Positions 1 to 9,362 of a stretch of 55,115 bases of DNA are shown here, piece after piece. Below the pieces are notes generated by a model. It did no database searches and was not told the origin of the DNA. It saw nothing but the letters and a program-made list of their open reading frames with translations. Every line of letters begins with the position of its first letter. The stretch's first letter is position 1. The stretch spans positions 1 to 55,115 of the forward strand of contig JAKURV010000014.1 in assembly GCA_022452035.1 (NCBI GenBank), written 5' to 3'. The position numbers were made by a program, and so were the translations under genes. This stretch comes from Acidimicrobiales bacterium. Its GTDB lineage: Bacteria > Actinomycetota > Acidimicrobiia > Acidimicrobiales > MedAcidi-G1.

Positions 1-638
1 CTGGGACTGCGGCCGAGTTGGTTCATCCGCCCACCGGAACGTCCACACGGGGGCTGGTCGTGATCCCCGATGTGATGGGTATGCGGCCCCTTTTCGACGA
101 ATTGGTGGCTCGCCTGGCCGCCGAGTGGGGGCTGTCGGTGGCCGCTTTCGAGATCTACCCGGGCCGCGAAGATCTGGACGTGGCGGCCCGCCTGGCCGCT
201 GCTGCGACGCTCGCCGACGACCGGGTGCTGGGCGACGCGGTGGCTGCCGCCGATCTCACTGCCGCCGACCGGGTAGGAATCCTGGGGTTCTGTATGGGAG
301 GTATGTACGCGCTGAAGGCGGTGAGCACTGGGCGCTTCGACCGGCACTGTCCCTTCTACGGGATGGTCCGGGTGCCCGAGGCCTGGCAGGGGCCGGGCCA
401 GGGCGAGCCGCTGGATGCTCTGGCCGCCGGCGACGCCTCCACGGTGCTGGCCGTGGTTGGCACCGTGGACGCCTGGACGCCGTCCGACGAAGTCGACGCC
501 CTGGAGGCCACCGGAGCGACCGTCGTAAGGTACGCGGACGCCGACCACGGCTTCGTGCATGACCCGGACCGCCCGGCCCACCGGGCCGACGACGCGGCGG
601 ACGCCTGGCGCCGGGTGGAGGCCTGGCTGCACGCCTGA
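1..638 (+). CDS. Dienelactone hydrolase family protein (5' end outside window)
   Basis: Alpha/beta hydrolase of the dienelactone hydrolase family. The reading frame is open to the window edge (codons from base 3), so the true start lies upstream; the TTG at base 18 is probably internal. Visible motifs are PDVMG after the first strand, the nucleophile elbow GFCMGG with Cys where serine hydrolases have Ser, an Asp in GTVDAWTP, and the catalytic His in ADHGF near the C-terminus. That is the Cys-Asp-His triad of the family. The substrate cannot be told from sequence; members often act on unrelated esters or lactones. It ends 8 bases from the convergent crp-like gene. Confidence 0.85.
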   Translation, partial: GTAAELVHPPTGTSTRGLVVIPDVMGMRPLFDELVARLAAEWGLSVAAFEIYPGREDLDVAARLAAAATLADDRVLGDAVAAADLTAADRVGILGFCMGGMYALKAVSTGRFDRHCPFYGMVRVPEAWQGPGQGEPLDALAAGDASTVLAVVGTVDAWTPSDEVDALEATGATVVRYADADHGFVHDPDRPAHRADDAADAWRRVEAWLHA

Positions 639-646
639 ACGGCTGT

Positions 647-1306
647 TCAGCGCGCTCGGATGGTCAGCTGTTCACGGTTGGTGATGCGGTAGGTCCGGTC
701 GACCTGTTCGATCCAGCCCAAGCGGATGAACGAGGCGATGGCCTTGTTGACCCGTTCCCGTGAGGCGCCGACCATGCCGGCCAGTTCTTCCTGGGTGATG
801 GGGAGCGAGAACTCCTCCTCCTCGCCGGCTAGCTCCAGCAGGCGCTTGGCCGTCCGGCCCGTCACGTCCAAGAACACCGAGTCGGCCAGGGCGGCGTCCA
901 TGGTCCGTAGGCGACCGGCCAGCATGGCCACCACCCGCCACAGGAGCGTGGGGTCATTCTCGTAGAGGCCACGGACCGGCCCGTAGGGGACCGCGGTGAC
1001 CACCGACGGTTCCAGGGCCCGGGCCTCAGCCGACCGACCCCGACCGTCAAACAGCCCCATCTCGCCGAACAGGTCGCCCTCCTCCATAAGGGCCACCATG
1101 GACTCCCTACCGTCGATTGACTTGTTGGCGATAGCGATGCGCCCTGAGACCACCACGAACAACTCGTCAGGGGCGTCTCCCTCGCGGAACAGGACGTCCC
1201 CTCGCCGGAGGTCGAGATCCTGTCCAGCCTCAGTGATCGCGGCCAGGGACCCGTCATCCAGACTGGCGAACAGGGTGGTCTCGCGGAAGAGTGTGGTGTC
1301 CGGCAT
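647..1306 (-). CDS. Crp/Fnr-family transcriptional regulator
   Basis: A 219-residue cyclic-nucleotide-responsive regulator. An N-terminal cNMP-binding beta-roll (about residues 10-125) contains the phosphate-binding cassette FGEMGLFDGRGRSA, with the Glu and Arg that contact cAMP in Crp. A long dimer helix follows, then a C-terminal winged helix (about 165-205) with ITQEELAGMVGASRERVNK, very close to the mycobacterial Crp (Rv3676) helix. No FNR-type cysteine cluster is present. cAMP as ligand is therefore likely but inferred. It is divergent from ispD across 99 bases, in which I see no clear Crp palindrome. A class III cyclase lies near 43.6-44.2 kb. Confidence 0.9.
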   Translation of the reverse strand: MPDTTLFRETTLFASLDDGSLAAITEAGQDLDLRRGDVLFREGDAPDELFVVVSGRIAIANKSIDGRESMVALMEEGDLFGEMGLFDGRGRSAEARALEPSVVTAVPYGPVRGLYENDPTLLWRVVAMLAGRLRTMDAALADSVFLDVTGRTAKRLLELAGEEEEFSLPITQEELAGMVGASRERVNKAIASFIRLGWIEQVDRTYRITNREQLTIRAR

Positions 1307-1405
1307 GTCGAGTGGCCATGCTAGTGAGGTGTTCTGCCAGCCACCGCCACCGAGAATTGGTCTTGTTCGCGTCCCGGTTGTCGGGTTCGTCCCTAGGACC
1401 TCCGG

Positions 1406-2089
1406 ATGACCGTCCGGGACCGCCGGGTGGTGGTGTGGTCGGTAGTGGTGGCCGCCGGGAGCGGCGAGCGGTTTGGGGGCGACAAGCAGGCCGCCGATCT
1501 AGCCGGCCAACCGGTGGTCGTCCGGTCGGTCCGGGCCGCCGCCTCGGTTTCCGACGGGGTCGTGGTCGTGGTGGCCGCTAACCGGCGTTCGGCGGTAGTC
1601 GACCTACTGGCCGGCCTGGATGGGGTGGAGGCCGTCGTGGACGGAGGGACCACCCGGTCGGCGTCGGTGCGCTGTGGGCTGGCCGCCGTGCCCGCAGACG
1701 CCGAGGTGGTGCTGGTCCACGACGGGGCGAGGCCGCTGGCTACCCCAGATCTGTTTCGTCGGGTTGTCGGGGCGGTGTGTCTCGGAGCCGAAGCTGTCGT
1801 CCCCGGCATCCCGGTGACCGACTCGCTACGGTCCGCCGAAGGCCGAGTTATCGAGCGCGATGGGGTGATCACCGTGCAGACGCCACAGGGCTTCGCCGCC
1901 GAGGTCCTACGACGAGCCCATGCTGACGGAGGCGAGGCCTCTGACGACGCCACGTTGGTCGAGGCGGCGGGTGTCACAGTGGTGGTCGTGGAAGGGGAAC
2001 CGGCCAACCTGAAGGTCACCCGGCCGATAGACCTAGCGTTGGCGGCCCTCGAGGTGGCCAGTTCGGCGGAGCGGTCGACCGATGCCTGA
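1406..2089 (+). CDS. ispD: 2-C-methyl-D-erythritol 4-phosphate cytidylyltransferase
   Basis: Third enzyme of the MEP isoprenoid pathway; transfers CMP from CTP to MEP in the cytoplasm. The 227-residue protein has the nucleotide-binding start VVVAAGSGERFGG with the downstream Lys, then VLVHDGARPL and QTPQGF, all family signatures. The ATG is preceded by AGGA seven bases upstream. It overlaps ispF by 8 bases, the usual ispD-ispF coupling. Length is typical. CarD, which precedes ispD in mycobacteria, is absent; a crp-like gene sits there instead. Confidence 0.95.
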   Translation: MTVRDRRVVVWSVVVAAGSGERFGGDKQAADLAGQPVVVRSVRAAASVSDGVVVVVAANRRSAVVDLLAGLDGVEAVVDGGTTRSASVRCGLAAVPADAEVVLVHDGARPLATPDLFRRVVGAVCLGAEAVVPGIPVTDSLRSAEGRVIERDGVITVQTPQGFAAEVLRRAHADGGEASDDATLVEAAGVTVVVVEGEPANLKVTRPIDLALAALEVASSAERSTDA

Positions 2090-2570
2090 GATGCGGGTTG
2101 GTCAGGGGTTCGATATCCATCCGTTCAGCGACGACCCGGGACGGCGGCTGGTGCTGGGAGGCGTGGTCTTCGACGGCCAGGGCCTGGCCGGGCACAGCGA
2201 CGCCGATGTGGTGGCCCACGCCGTGACCGACGCCCTCCTGGGGGCGGCCGGCTTAGGCGACATCGGCCAGCGCTACCCCGATACCGATCCTGTCCATGCT
2301 GGGGTCGACAGTATGGGTCTGCTGGCCGACAGCGTCGCCGCCGTTTGGGCCGACGGTTGGGAAGTGGCCAACGTGGACTGCACGGTGGTCTTGGAGGCCC
2401 CAAGGTTGGCCTCCCGTCGGACCGAGATGCAAGAGGCCCTGGCAGTCGTGGTCGGCGCGGCGGTCACCGTCAAGGGGAAGCGAGCCGAGGGCCTGGGCGC
2501 CATCGGTCGGGAGGAGGGCGTGGCCTGCTTTGCCGTTGCCCTCCTTACCCGGCCCGAGGCGCCCTCGTGA
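2082..2570 (+). CDS. ispF: 2-C-methyl-D-erythritol 2,4-cyclodiphosphate synthase
   Basis: Converts CDP-ME 2-phosphate to MEcPP in the MEP pathway; a zinc-dependent trimer. The 162-residue protein shows the metal ligands DIHPF (Asp-x-His) and HSDADVVAHAVTDALLGAAG, then GDIGQRYPDTDP and the C-terminal KGKRAEGLG loop. The ATG lies inside the end of ispD; a second ATG nine bases later is also possible. Its stop overlaps the GTG start of rlmB, so the three genes look translationally coupled. Confidence 0.96.
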   Translation: MPEMRVGQGFDIHPFSDDPGRRLVLGGVVFDGQGLAGHSDADVVAHAVTDALLGAAGLGDIGQRYPDTDPVHAGVDSMGLLADSVAAVWADGWEVANVDCTVVLEAPRLASRRTEMQEALAVVVGAAVTVKGKRAEGLGAIGREEGVACFAVALLTRPEAPS

Positions 2571-3493
2571 GCGGACCTCGGGGTCCCAAGCGAGGCGACG
2601 GCCGGTCCGCGCGGTCGACCGGAGGTGGAGGTCGGGGCGGTAGTCGGTCGGGGCCACCCCGGCGCGGTCCAACCGGCCGGCCCGGTCCCCGGGGTCGCGG
2701 CCAGCGGGGGAGCACCCCGATGGGGAACCGTCCGGAGGGCCCACTGAAGGGCCTGGGAGGTGATCAGGTGGAGGGCCGACAGGCGGTCCGGGAGCTGTTG
2801 CTGGCCGGAACGCGACGGACCCGGGAGGTCCTGATGGCCGGTGACCTGGACCCCGCCCCGATCCTGGACGACATCATTGACCTGGCCGACGAGGCCAGGG
2901 TCACCATCCGGGAGGTGTCTCGGTCCAAGTTCGAGTCGGTGGCACGCACCGATGCCCCCCAGGGGGTGCTGGCCCTGGCCCAGCCGCTCAGCGAACACGA
3001 ACTGGAGGACCTGCTCCGTCCTGACGCCTCGGGTCATGATCCGTTCCTGCTGCTGCTGGACGGGGTAACCGATCCCGGCAACTTGGGGGCCATCCTCCGG
3101 TCGGCCGAGTGCGCCGGGGTTACCGGCGTTGTGCTGCCCCGCCACCGGGCCGCCGGTGTGACAGCAGCGGCCACCAAGTCGGCAGCCGGGGCCATTGAGC
3201 ACCTACGGATGACCCGAGTGCCGGGACTCCCCAAGGCGCTGGGCCGCTTGGCCGAGGCCGGGGTGTGGTCGGTGGGTCTGGACGTCGGTGGCGACACGGC
3301 CATCCATGACCTGGCGGTGGCCGACCAACCGGTGGCCCTCGTCTTGGGTGCCGAGGGTTCGGGCCTGTCACGCCTGGTCCGCGAACGGTGCGACACCATT
3401 GCCCATATCCCGCTGGCCGGGGTGCTGGGGTCGCTGAACGTGTCGGTCGCCGCCGCCGTAGCGTTGTTCGAGGTGGCCCGACACCGTCGGTGA
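2567..3493 (+). CDS. rlmB: 23S rRNA (guanosine-2'-O-)-methyltransferase, TrmH/SpoU family
   Basis: SAM-dependent ribose methyltransferase with a SPOUT knot. The GTG start overlaps the ispF stop (GTGA), giving 308 residues. The first ~50 residues are rich in Arg, Gly and Pro, an RNA-binding-like tail also seen in the mycobacterial homologue Rv3579c. A SpoU substrate-binding domain follows. The knot motifs are NLGAILRSAECAGVTGVVLP, LVLGAEGSGLS and SLNVSVAAAVALFE. In Mycobacterium cysS sits between ispF and this gene; here it is missing. The stop codon touches the 3' end of the tRNA on the opposite strand. Confidence 0.93.
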   Translation: MSGPRGPKRGDGRSARSTGGGGRGGSRSGPPRRGPTGRPGPRGRGQRGSTPMGNRPEGPLKGLGGDQVEGRQAVRELLLAGTRRTREVLMAGDLDPAPILDDIIDLADEARVTIREVSRSKFESVARTDAPQGVLALAQPLSEHELEDLLRPDASGHDPFLLLLDGVTDPGNLGAILRSAECAGVTGVVLPRHRAAGVTAAATKSAAGAIEHLRMTRVPGLPKALGRLAEAGVWSVGLDVGGDTAIHDLAVADQPVALVLGAEGSGLSRLVRERCDTIAHIPLAGVLGSLNVSVAAAVALFEVARHRR

Positions 3494-3566
3494 GCCCGAG
3501 GTCGGATTCGAACCGACGACCTGACGCTTACAAGGCGCCTGCTCTGACCAACTGAGCTACTCGGGC
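3493..3566 (-). tRNA. tRNA-Thr, anticodon TGT
   Basis: The reverse complement folds into a full cloverleaf: acceptor GCCCGAG/CTCGGGC, D-arm GCTC/GAGC with a 9-base loop, anticodon stem GGCGC/GCGTC (one G-T pair) around loop CTTGTAA, variable AGGTC, T-arm GTCGG/CCGAC with TTCGAAT. The anticodon TGT reads ACA (Thr). The discriminator is T and CCA is not encoded. The 3' base lies in the rlmB stop codon, so rlmB transcripts run antisense into this tRNA unless stopped. Confidence 0.96.
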
Positions 3567-3610
3567 GGAACGACGCTGGTGGTAGCGCCGTACCCACCCG
3601 AGGCTACTGA

Positions 3611-3639
3611 GGCGGGCTGGGCACGTCGCCCGACCCGCC
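3611..3639. terminator. Strong GC-rich stem-loop between tRNA-Thr and the DUF3263 gene
   Basis: Arms GGCGGGCTGGGC (3611-3622) and GCCCGACCCGCC (3628-3639) around loop ACGTC pair over 12 positions with one C-A mismatch and one T-G pair. No T-run follows on either strand. It could end transcripts coming from ispD-ispF-rlmB after they cross the antisense tRNA. It also lies just upstream of the tRNA 5' end. Confidence 0.5.
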
Positions 3640-3704
3640 CCGGTAACCGGACCTATGAAGAGGGGGTACTTGAACCACCCCCCGCGGTGGAGGATCATCG
3701 GGTC

Positions 3705-3965
3705 GTGGCACTGACACAGCGGGATCGCGACATCCTGGACTTTGAGCGGTCTTGGTGGACGGCCACCGCACCGAAGGACGTGCAGATCCGGGAACGGTTT
3801 GAGCTCTCGGCGACTCGCTACCACCAACTGCTCGGCGAGTTACTCGTTACCACCGACGCCATGGACTACGACCCGCTCGTGGTTCGCCGCCTCCAACGCC
3901 AGCGGGATCGCCGTCGGCGAGCCCGCCTCGAGCCACGGGTGGTTGAAGAAGACGGCACCCGATGA
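3705..3965 (+). CDS. DUF3263 domain protein
   Basis: Small protein of about 86 residues matching the DUF3263 pattern: LTQRDRDILDFERSWW, then FELSATRYHQLLGELL and a basic C-terminal tail (RRLQRQRDRRRRAR). The middle looks like a helix-turn-helix. The GTG at 3705 is chosen because the family starts at that point and GGAGG lies at 3688-3692; GTG 3687 is an alternative, and the frame is open further upstream. It overlaps the LytR_C gene by ATGA. The same pair occurs in Mycobacterium (Rv0430-Rv0431). Function unknown; DNA binding is an inference. Confidence 0.85.
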   Translation: MALTQRDRDILDFERSWWTATAPKDVQIRERFELSATRYHQLLGELLVTTDAMDYDPLVVRRLQRQRDRRRRARLEPRVVEEDGTR

Positions 3966-4606
3966 ACGTGGGCCGCGGCGGCGGAGGGCTCGGCCCCAGC
4001 AACGCCGCTGCCGCACCGCGGGCCTTCCTGCTCATTGCGGTGGCTGTGGTGCTGGGCCTGGTCCTGCTCTGGAAGGGTCTGGACGACACCCCGGGGCTTC
4101 GCCCGCTGGTCAACGGCGGAGCTGAGACGGCAGTGGACGATGGTTCGGCCGGCGACACAGAGGGCGTGTCGGGAACCATCACCCCCACCTCGACGCAGGC
4201 CGTGGGCGGTGACGCGGAGCCTCCGCCGACCACCACGGTTGCTCCCACCACCACCCAGGAACTCTTTCCAACGCCCACCCACGCGCCCAACGAGGTGAAA
4301 GTTTTGGTGGCCAACGGCTCCGGGGTCTCCGGTGCCGCCGGCAAGGTCACCGACATGCTCAGCCCGCTCGGGTGGGCCATGGAGTCGCCGGCCAACGCTG
4401 AGAAGGCCAGCGCCAGTCGGATTTACTACCGCACCGAATACGTGGCCGACGCCAAGGTCATCGTGGACCACTTCGGAGAGTTCGCGGACATCCTCGAGGC
4501 AATGCCGCCCGGCGGCCCGGCCGTACCGCCCAACGCCGAGGAGAGGGTAGCCAACGCCGACATTGTGTTGATCCTGGGCTCGGACCTACGCATCCAGTCC
4601 AACTGA
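3962..4606 (+). CDS. Membrane-anchored LytR C-terminal-domain protein
   Basis: A 214-residue protein with a short cytoplasmic Gly/Ala-rich N-terminus, one membrane helix (about residues 20-38), a Thr/Pro-rich extracellular linker (about 60-103), and a LytR_C domain (about 108-210) beginning EVKVLVANGSGVSGAAG. The LytR catalytic (LCP) phosphotransferase domain is absent, so it cannot itself ligate wall polymers. Counterpart of mycobacterial Rv0431. The start overlaps the DUF3263 stop. An envelope role is inferred from topology and family. Confidence 0.85.
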   Translation: MNVGRGGGGLGPSNAAAAPRAFLLIAVAVVLGLVLLWKGLDDTPGLRPLVNGGAETAVDDGSAGDTEGVSGTITPTSTQAVGGDAEPPPTTTVAPTTTQELFPTPTHAPNEVKVLVANGSGVSGAAGKVTDMLSPLGWAMESPANAEKASASRIYYRTEYVADAKVIVDHFGEFADILEAMPPGGPAVPPNAEERVANADIVLILGSDLRIQSN

Positions 4607-4615
4607 GGTTGGCCA

Positions 4616-5602
4616 GTGCGGGTCGTCGCCGCGCTGGACAAGTTCCGGGGGACCGCCACGGCGGCCCAGGTGGCCTCGGCGGTAGCCCGGGCGGTGGCCG
4701 GGCACGGTGGCACCACGGTCGAGGTACCGATGGCCGACGGCGGGGAGGGGCTGCTTGATGTCCTCGGGGGTTCTGACCGAACCAACGAGGTAACCGGACC
4801 CCTTGGCGAGCCGGTGTCGGCCGGCTGGCGGCTCTCTGGTGAAACGGCGGTCATCGAGATAGCCCAGGCGGCTGGCCTGGTGCTGGCAGGCGGGGCGGAT
4901 GGGAACCGGCCGCTGGACGCCACCACGACTGGGGTGGGGGAGTTGATGCACCATGCCGTAGAGCAGGGGGCCCGCCGGATCATCGTGGGTATGGGTGGCT
5001 CCGCCTCCACCGACGGTGGCCTGGGAGCAGTGGACGCCATGGGGTCACCGGCCCGGTACCGGGGGGTGGAGTTGTTAGGTGCCTGCGACGTGCGGACCCG
5101 GTTTACCGATGCCGCCGAGGTGTTCGGACCACAGAAGGGGGCCTCCGACGCCCACATTCGCCTGCTGACCGGACGCCTGGAGCGCCTGGTCCAGGTGTAC
5201 GAGGAGCGCTACGGCGTCGACATATCGGCGATGGACCGGGCGGGTGCCGCCGGAGGCCTGGCCGGAGGCCTGGCCGCCCGGGGCGCCCAGCTGGTCGACG
5301 GCGTCGACCTGGTGGCCGAAGAGGTGCGGCTTGATGAGCACCTGGCCGGGGCCGACCTGGTGGTCACTGGCGAGGGTCGGTTGGACGCCACCTCGATGGC
5401 GGGCAAGGTGGTGGGCGGTGTGGCCGCCTACGCGGCGGCGGCCGGGGTGCCGCTCCTGGTGGTGGTGGGGAGTGCCGATCCGGATGTGATAGTCCCGGGC
5501 GACGTGCTCTCCCTGGTCGACCTCTTCGGGCTGGACCGTGCCCAGACCGACACCGGTGCCTGCGTCACCGAGGCGGTGGCCGGGTGGCTGGCGGGGCGGT
5601 GA
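4616..5602 (+). CDS. Glycerate kinase (GarK/GlxK family)
   Basis: ATP-dependent kinase of glycerate, family type making 2-phosphoglycerate. Signatures: start VVAALDKFRGTATA, MADGGEG, VGMGGSASTDGG and GAAGGLAGGLAA, then VVTGEGRLDATSMAGK. At 328 residues it is shorter than the usual ~380, the missing part falling in the middle, but all motifs listed are present. The GTG start has GAGG seven bases upstream. It follows the LytR_C gene by 9 bases; no glyoxylate or tartronate genes are beside it. Confidence 0.9.
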   Translation: MRVVAALDKFRGTATAAQVASAVARAVAGHGGTTVEVPMADGGEGLLDVLGGSDRTNEVTGPLGEPVSAGWRLSGETAVIEIAQAAGLVLAGGADGNRPLDATTTGVGELMHHAVEQGARRIIVGMGGSASTDGGLGAVDAMGSPARYRGVELLGACDVRTRFTDAAEVFGPQKGASDAHIRLLTGRLERLVQVYEERYGVDISAMDRAGAAGGLAGGLAARGAQLVDGVDLVAEEVRLDEHLAGADLVVTGEGRLDATSMAGKVVGGVAAYAAAAGVPLLVVVGSADPDVIVPGDVLSLVDLFGLDRAQTDTGACVTEAVAGWLAGR

Positions 5603-5652
5603 CCTCAACAGCGGGTGGGGGCAGGCCGGTCCGCTGGGTAGGTTTTCTGCCC

Positions 5653-5928
5653 ATGGCCGTCACCATCCGCATTCCCACCACGCTTCGCCCCCTGACCGGT
5701 GGCCAGCCCGAGGTCGAGGTGGAGGCAGGCACAGTCGCCGACGCCCTCTCCGCCCTAGATGCTGCCCACCCGGGCTTCTCCGAGCGGATCCTGGACGAGG
5801 GTGGTTCCCTGCGCCGCTTCGTCAACGTCTTCGTGAGCGACGACGACGTGCGGTTCCTGGACGGCCTGGCCACCGTCGTGCCCGACGGCGACACAGTGGC
5901 CATCGTGCCAGCGGTGGCCGGAGGCTGA
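5653..5928 (+). CDS. CysO-like ubiquitin-fold sulfur carrier (MoaD/ThiS family)
   Basis: A 91-residue beta-grasp protein ending in Gly-Gly (IVPAVAGG), the site that becomes a thiocarboxylate. The start IRIPTTLRPLTGG, the middle RRFVNVFVSDDDVRFLDGLAT and the end closely match mycobacterial CysO (Rv1335), which carries sulfur for cysteine synthesis with CysM and the protease Mec. The fit to CysO is better than to MoaD or ThiS. Neither cysM, mec nor an E1-like MoeZ gene adjoins it. The ATG at 5653 gives the family length. 172 bases separate it from groEL. Confidence 0.88.
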   Translation: MAVTIRIPTTLRPLTGGQPEVEVEAGTVADALSALDAAHPGFSERILDEGGSLRRFVNVFVSDDDVRFLDGLATVVPDGDTVAIVPAVAGG

Positions 5929-5978
5929 TCCCGCCCTTCTAGTCCGGGCGAGCTTTCGGCGCCGGACGTCGGTCGCAG

Positions 5979-5996
5979 AACGTGGCCGGCCACGTT
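5979..5996. promoter_or_regulatory. 18-bp perfect palindrome upstream of groEL
   Basis: AACGTGGCCGGCCACGTT is a perfect 18-base palindrome. Its right end overlaps the proposed groEL -35 box (TTGGAA, 5995-6000). It has no unpaired loop, so it looks more like a dimeric operator than a terminator, although it also lies 50 bases after the cysO-like stop. Confidence 0.45.
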
Positions 5997-6022
5997 GGAA
6001 AACCAGCGGTCTGCTGGTTGGA

Positions 6023-6024
<2 letters not shown>
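5995..6024 (+). promoter_or_regulatory. Probable groEL promoter with a dyad in its spacer
   Basis: TTGGAA (5995-6000), 18 bases, then TGGATT (6019-6024) resembles a sigma-A-type promoter whose start would fall inside the CIRCE. The spacer is filled by a perfect inverted repeat, AACCAGC-GGTCT-GCTGGTT (6001-6019), a position used by regulators that distort the spacer. The promoter boxes are weak matches. Confidence 0.45.
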
Positions 6025-7720
<1,696 letters not shown>

Positions 7721-7852
7721 GCGGGTCGGCGGACACGATCCCCAGACTGGGATTGGACCAATTCGAGCGGGTGCCCTCCGGGGCGTCCACTCCGCTTTTC
7801 CCGCTGGGGCGTGTTCACTGGTGGGCATGTCCAGCTTGAAGAGATGCCGACG

Positions 7853-8638
7853 ATGAGCCGCGGTCGGACGTCTCGGGTCTTCACCCGCCGGATTGATGCT
7901 GACGGCTCGCGGCGGGTGCCCGACGAGCTCATCGTGGAGGAGCCCCTGGCAATCCGTCTGGACGGCGAGTTGGTGGCTACCACCATGCGCACCCCGGGCG
8001 ACGACTTCGAGTTGGCGGTCGGCTTCTGCATCACCGAGGGCGTTTTGCACGACGTCCCGATCCGCACCGTGCGGTACTGCGGGGAGGGGTCGGCCGCCCA
8101 GGCTGAGTACAACGACGTCACCGTCGACACCGGTGGTCGTGCACCGGCGCCCACGCCCCGCCTGGGACCCGCCTCGTCCTCGTGCGGTATCTGCGGGACG
8201 GTGGCCATCGACGACCTCCGGAAACGCCTCCGGCCCCTGGACGTGGAGCCCTTCGAAATCGGGGTGCTGGCTGGCTTGGCCGACCGGATCGACGGCCAGG
8301 CCCTCTTCTCGACCACCGGGGCCGTCCACGCCGCGGTGGCCTTCGACCGGGCGGGAATGCCGCAGGTGCTTCGGGAGGACATTGGGCGCCACAATGCCGT
8401 CGACAAGGTGGTCGGGCGGCTCCACATGGACGGCCTCCTACCGGCCGGAGATCTAGGCCTGTGGGTTAGCGGCCGGGCCTCGTTTGAGATGGCCCAGAAG
8501 GCGTGGGCGGCTGGGTTCGCCTGCCTGGTGGCGGTGAGCGGCCCGTCGGCCCTGGCCGTGGAGACGGCTGCCGTGGCCAACCTGCAGCTGGCCGGGTTCG
8601 CCCGGGGCGATCGCCTCAACCTCTACACGGGCGATTGA
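7853..8638 (+). CDS. fdhD: Formate dehydrogenase accessory sulfurtransferase FdhD
   Basis: Passes sulfur from IscS to the molybdenum cofactor of formate dehydrogenases. Motifs: VEEPLAIRLDGE, MRTPGDDFELAVGF, the cysteine pair SSCGICG (CxxC, reactive Cys in E. coli) and REDIGRHNAVDKV, followed by VSGRASFEM. The ATG at 7853 has GAAGAG 10 bases upstream and gives 261 residues; ATG 7844 and GTG 7811 are in-frame alternatives. No formate dehydrogenase or molybdopterin gene is nearby, so its client enzyme is elsewhere. Confidence 0.94.
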   Translation: MSRGRTSRVFTRRIDADGSRRVPDELIVEEPLAIRLDGELVATTMRTPGDDFELAVGFCITEGVLHDVPIRTVRYCGEGSAAQAEYNDVTVDTGGRAPAPTPRLGPASSSCGICGTVAIDDLRKRLRPLDVEPFEIGVLAGLADRIDGQALFSTTGAVHAAVAFDRAGMPQVLREDIGRHNAVDKVVGRLHMDGLLPAGDLGLWVSGRASFEMAQKAWAAGFACLVAVSGPSALAVETAAVANLQLAGFARGDRLNLYTGD

Positions 8639-8673
8639 CGGTCCGTCCGAGACCCCTCTCTAGACTCCGTCGG

Positions 8674-9360
8674 ATGAGCGAACCGGTCAGCCCCGTCGTC
8701 GGCCTCGGCGTCCTCCACCTGTTCTGCCGGATCCCCGGTTCGGGTGTCGACCGGGAGGCGGTTCGCACCGCCGTCGAGATCGCCACCGCAGCCGGCGACC
8801 AGGTGATTTCGGTAGCGATCCTGGGCCACAAGGCCGACCTAGCGTTTATGGGTTTGGGTGACGACCTCTGGCGCCTGCGAGACCTCCAGACCGCCCTGGT
8901 GGCCGGCGGCCTACAGGTGGTGGATAGCTACGTGTCGCTGACCGAGATCTCCGAGTACGCCCAAGGCGTGCCGGACGAGATGAAGCAGGCCCGGCTCCAC
9001 CCAGAGTTACCCCCCGCAGGTAAGCCGGCGTGGTGCTTCTACCCGATGTCCAAGCGACGCAACGTGGGTGCCAATTGGTACCGCCTCCCATACGACGACC
9101 GCCACGAACTGATGATGGAGCACGGTGCCTCGGGGCGGAAGTTCGCCGGCCGCATCCTGCAGGTTGTTACCGGATCGACCGGGGTGGACGACCACGAATG
9201 GGGGGTCACGCTGTTTGGCGAACACCCCGACGACCTCAAAGACGTCGTCTACACCATGCGCTACGACCGGGCGTCGGCCGACTACGGCGAGTTTGGCACC
9301 TTCTACACGGGCATGGTTGATGACCTGGACACCGTCCTGACCCGGGCCGGTTGTGCCTGA
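8674..9360 (+). CDS. hemQ: Coproheme decarboxylase HemQ/ChdC (chlorite dismutase family)
   Basis: Last enzyme of the coproporphyrin-dependent heme pathway: removes two carboxyls from coproheme to give heme b. 228 residues. The core runs from WCFYPMSKRR through NWYRLPYDDRHELMMEHG to ILQVVTGSTGVDDHEWGVTL and YAEFG-like YGEFGTFYTG. Tyr123 (FYP), His150 (MEHG) and Gln163 (RILQ) line up by spacing with catalytic Tyr147, proximal His174 and distal Gln187 of Listeria HemQ. Most actinobacterial enzymes have a shorter Tyr-His spacing and a distal His. hemE and cgoX are 35 kb away. larE begins 3 bases after the stop. Confidence 0.9.
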   Translation: MSEPVSPVVGLGVLHLFCRIPGSGVDREAVRTAVEIATAAGDQVISVAILGHKADLAFMGLGDDLWRLRDLQTALVAGGLQVVDSYVSLTEISEYAQGVPDEMKQARLHPELPPAGKPAWCFYPMSKRRNVGANWYRLPYDDRHELMMEHGASGRKFAGRILQVVTGSTGVDDHEWGVTLFGEHPDDLKDVVYTMRYDRASADYGEFGTFYTGMVDDLDTVLTRAGCA

Positions 9361-9362
9361 TC

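Noticed and set aside
1307-1405. Crp operator between the crp-like gene and ispD
   Set aside because: No TGTGA-N6-TCACA-type palindrome could be found in the 99 bases.
2273-3202. Long minus-strand ORF (309 codons) opposite ispF/rlmB
   Set aside because: Shadow of the GC-rich plus-strand genes; low-complexity translation with no domain, while the plus strand carries clear enzymes.
7721-7852. Terminator after groEL
   Set aside because: ATCCC-CAGACT-GGGAT and ATTGG-A-CCAAT dyads are short, with no T-run; too weak to list.
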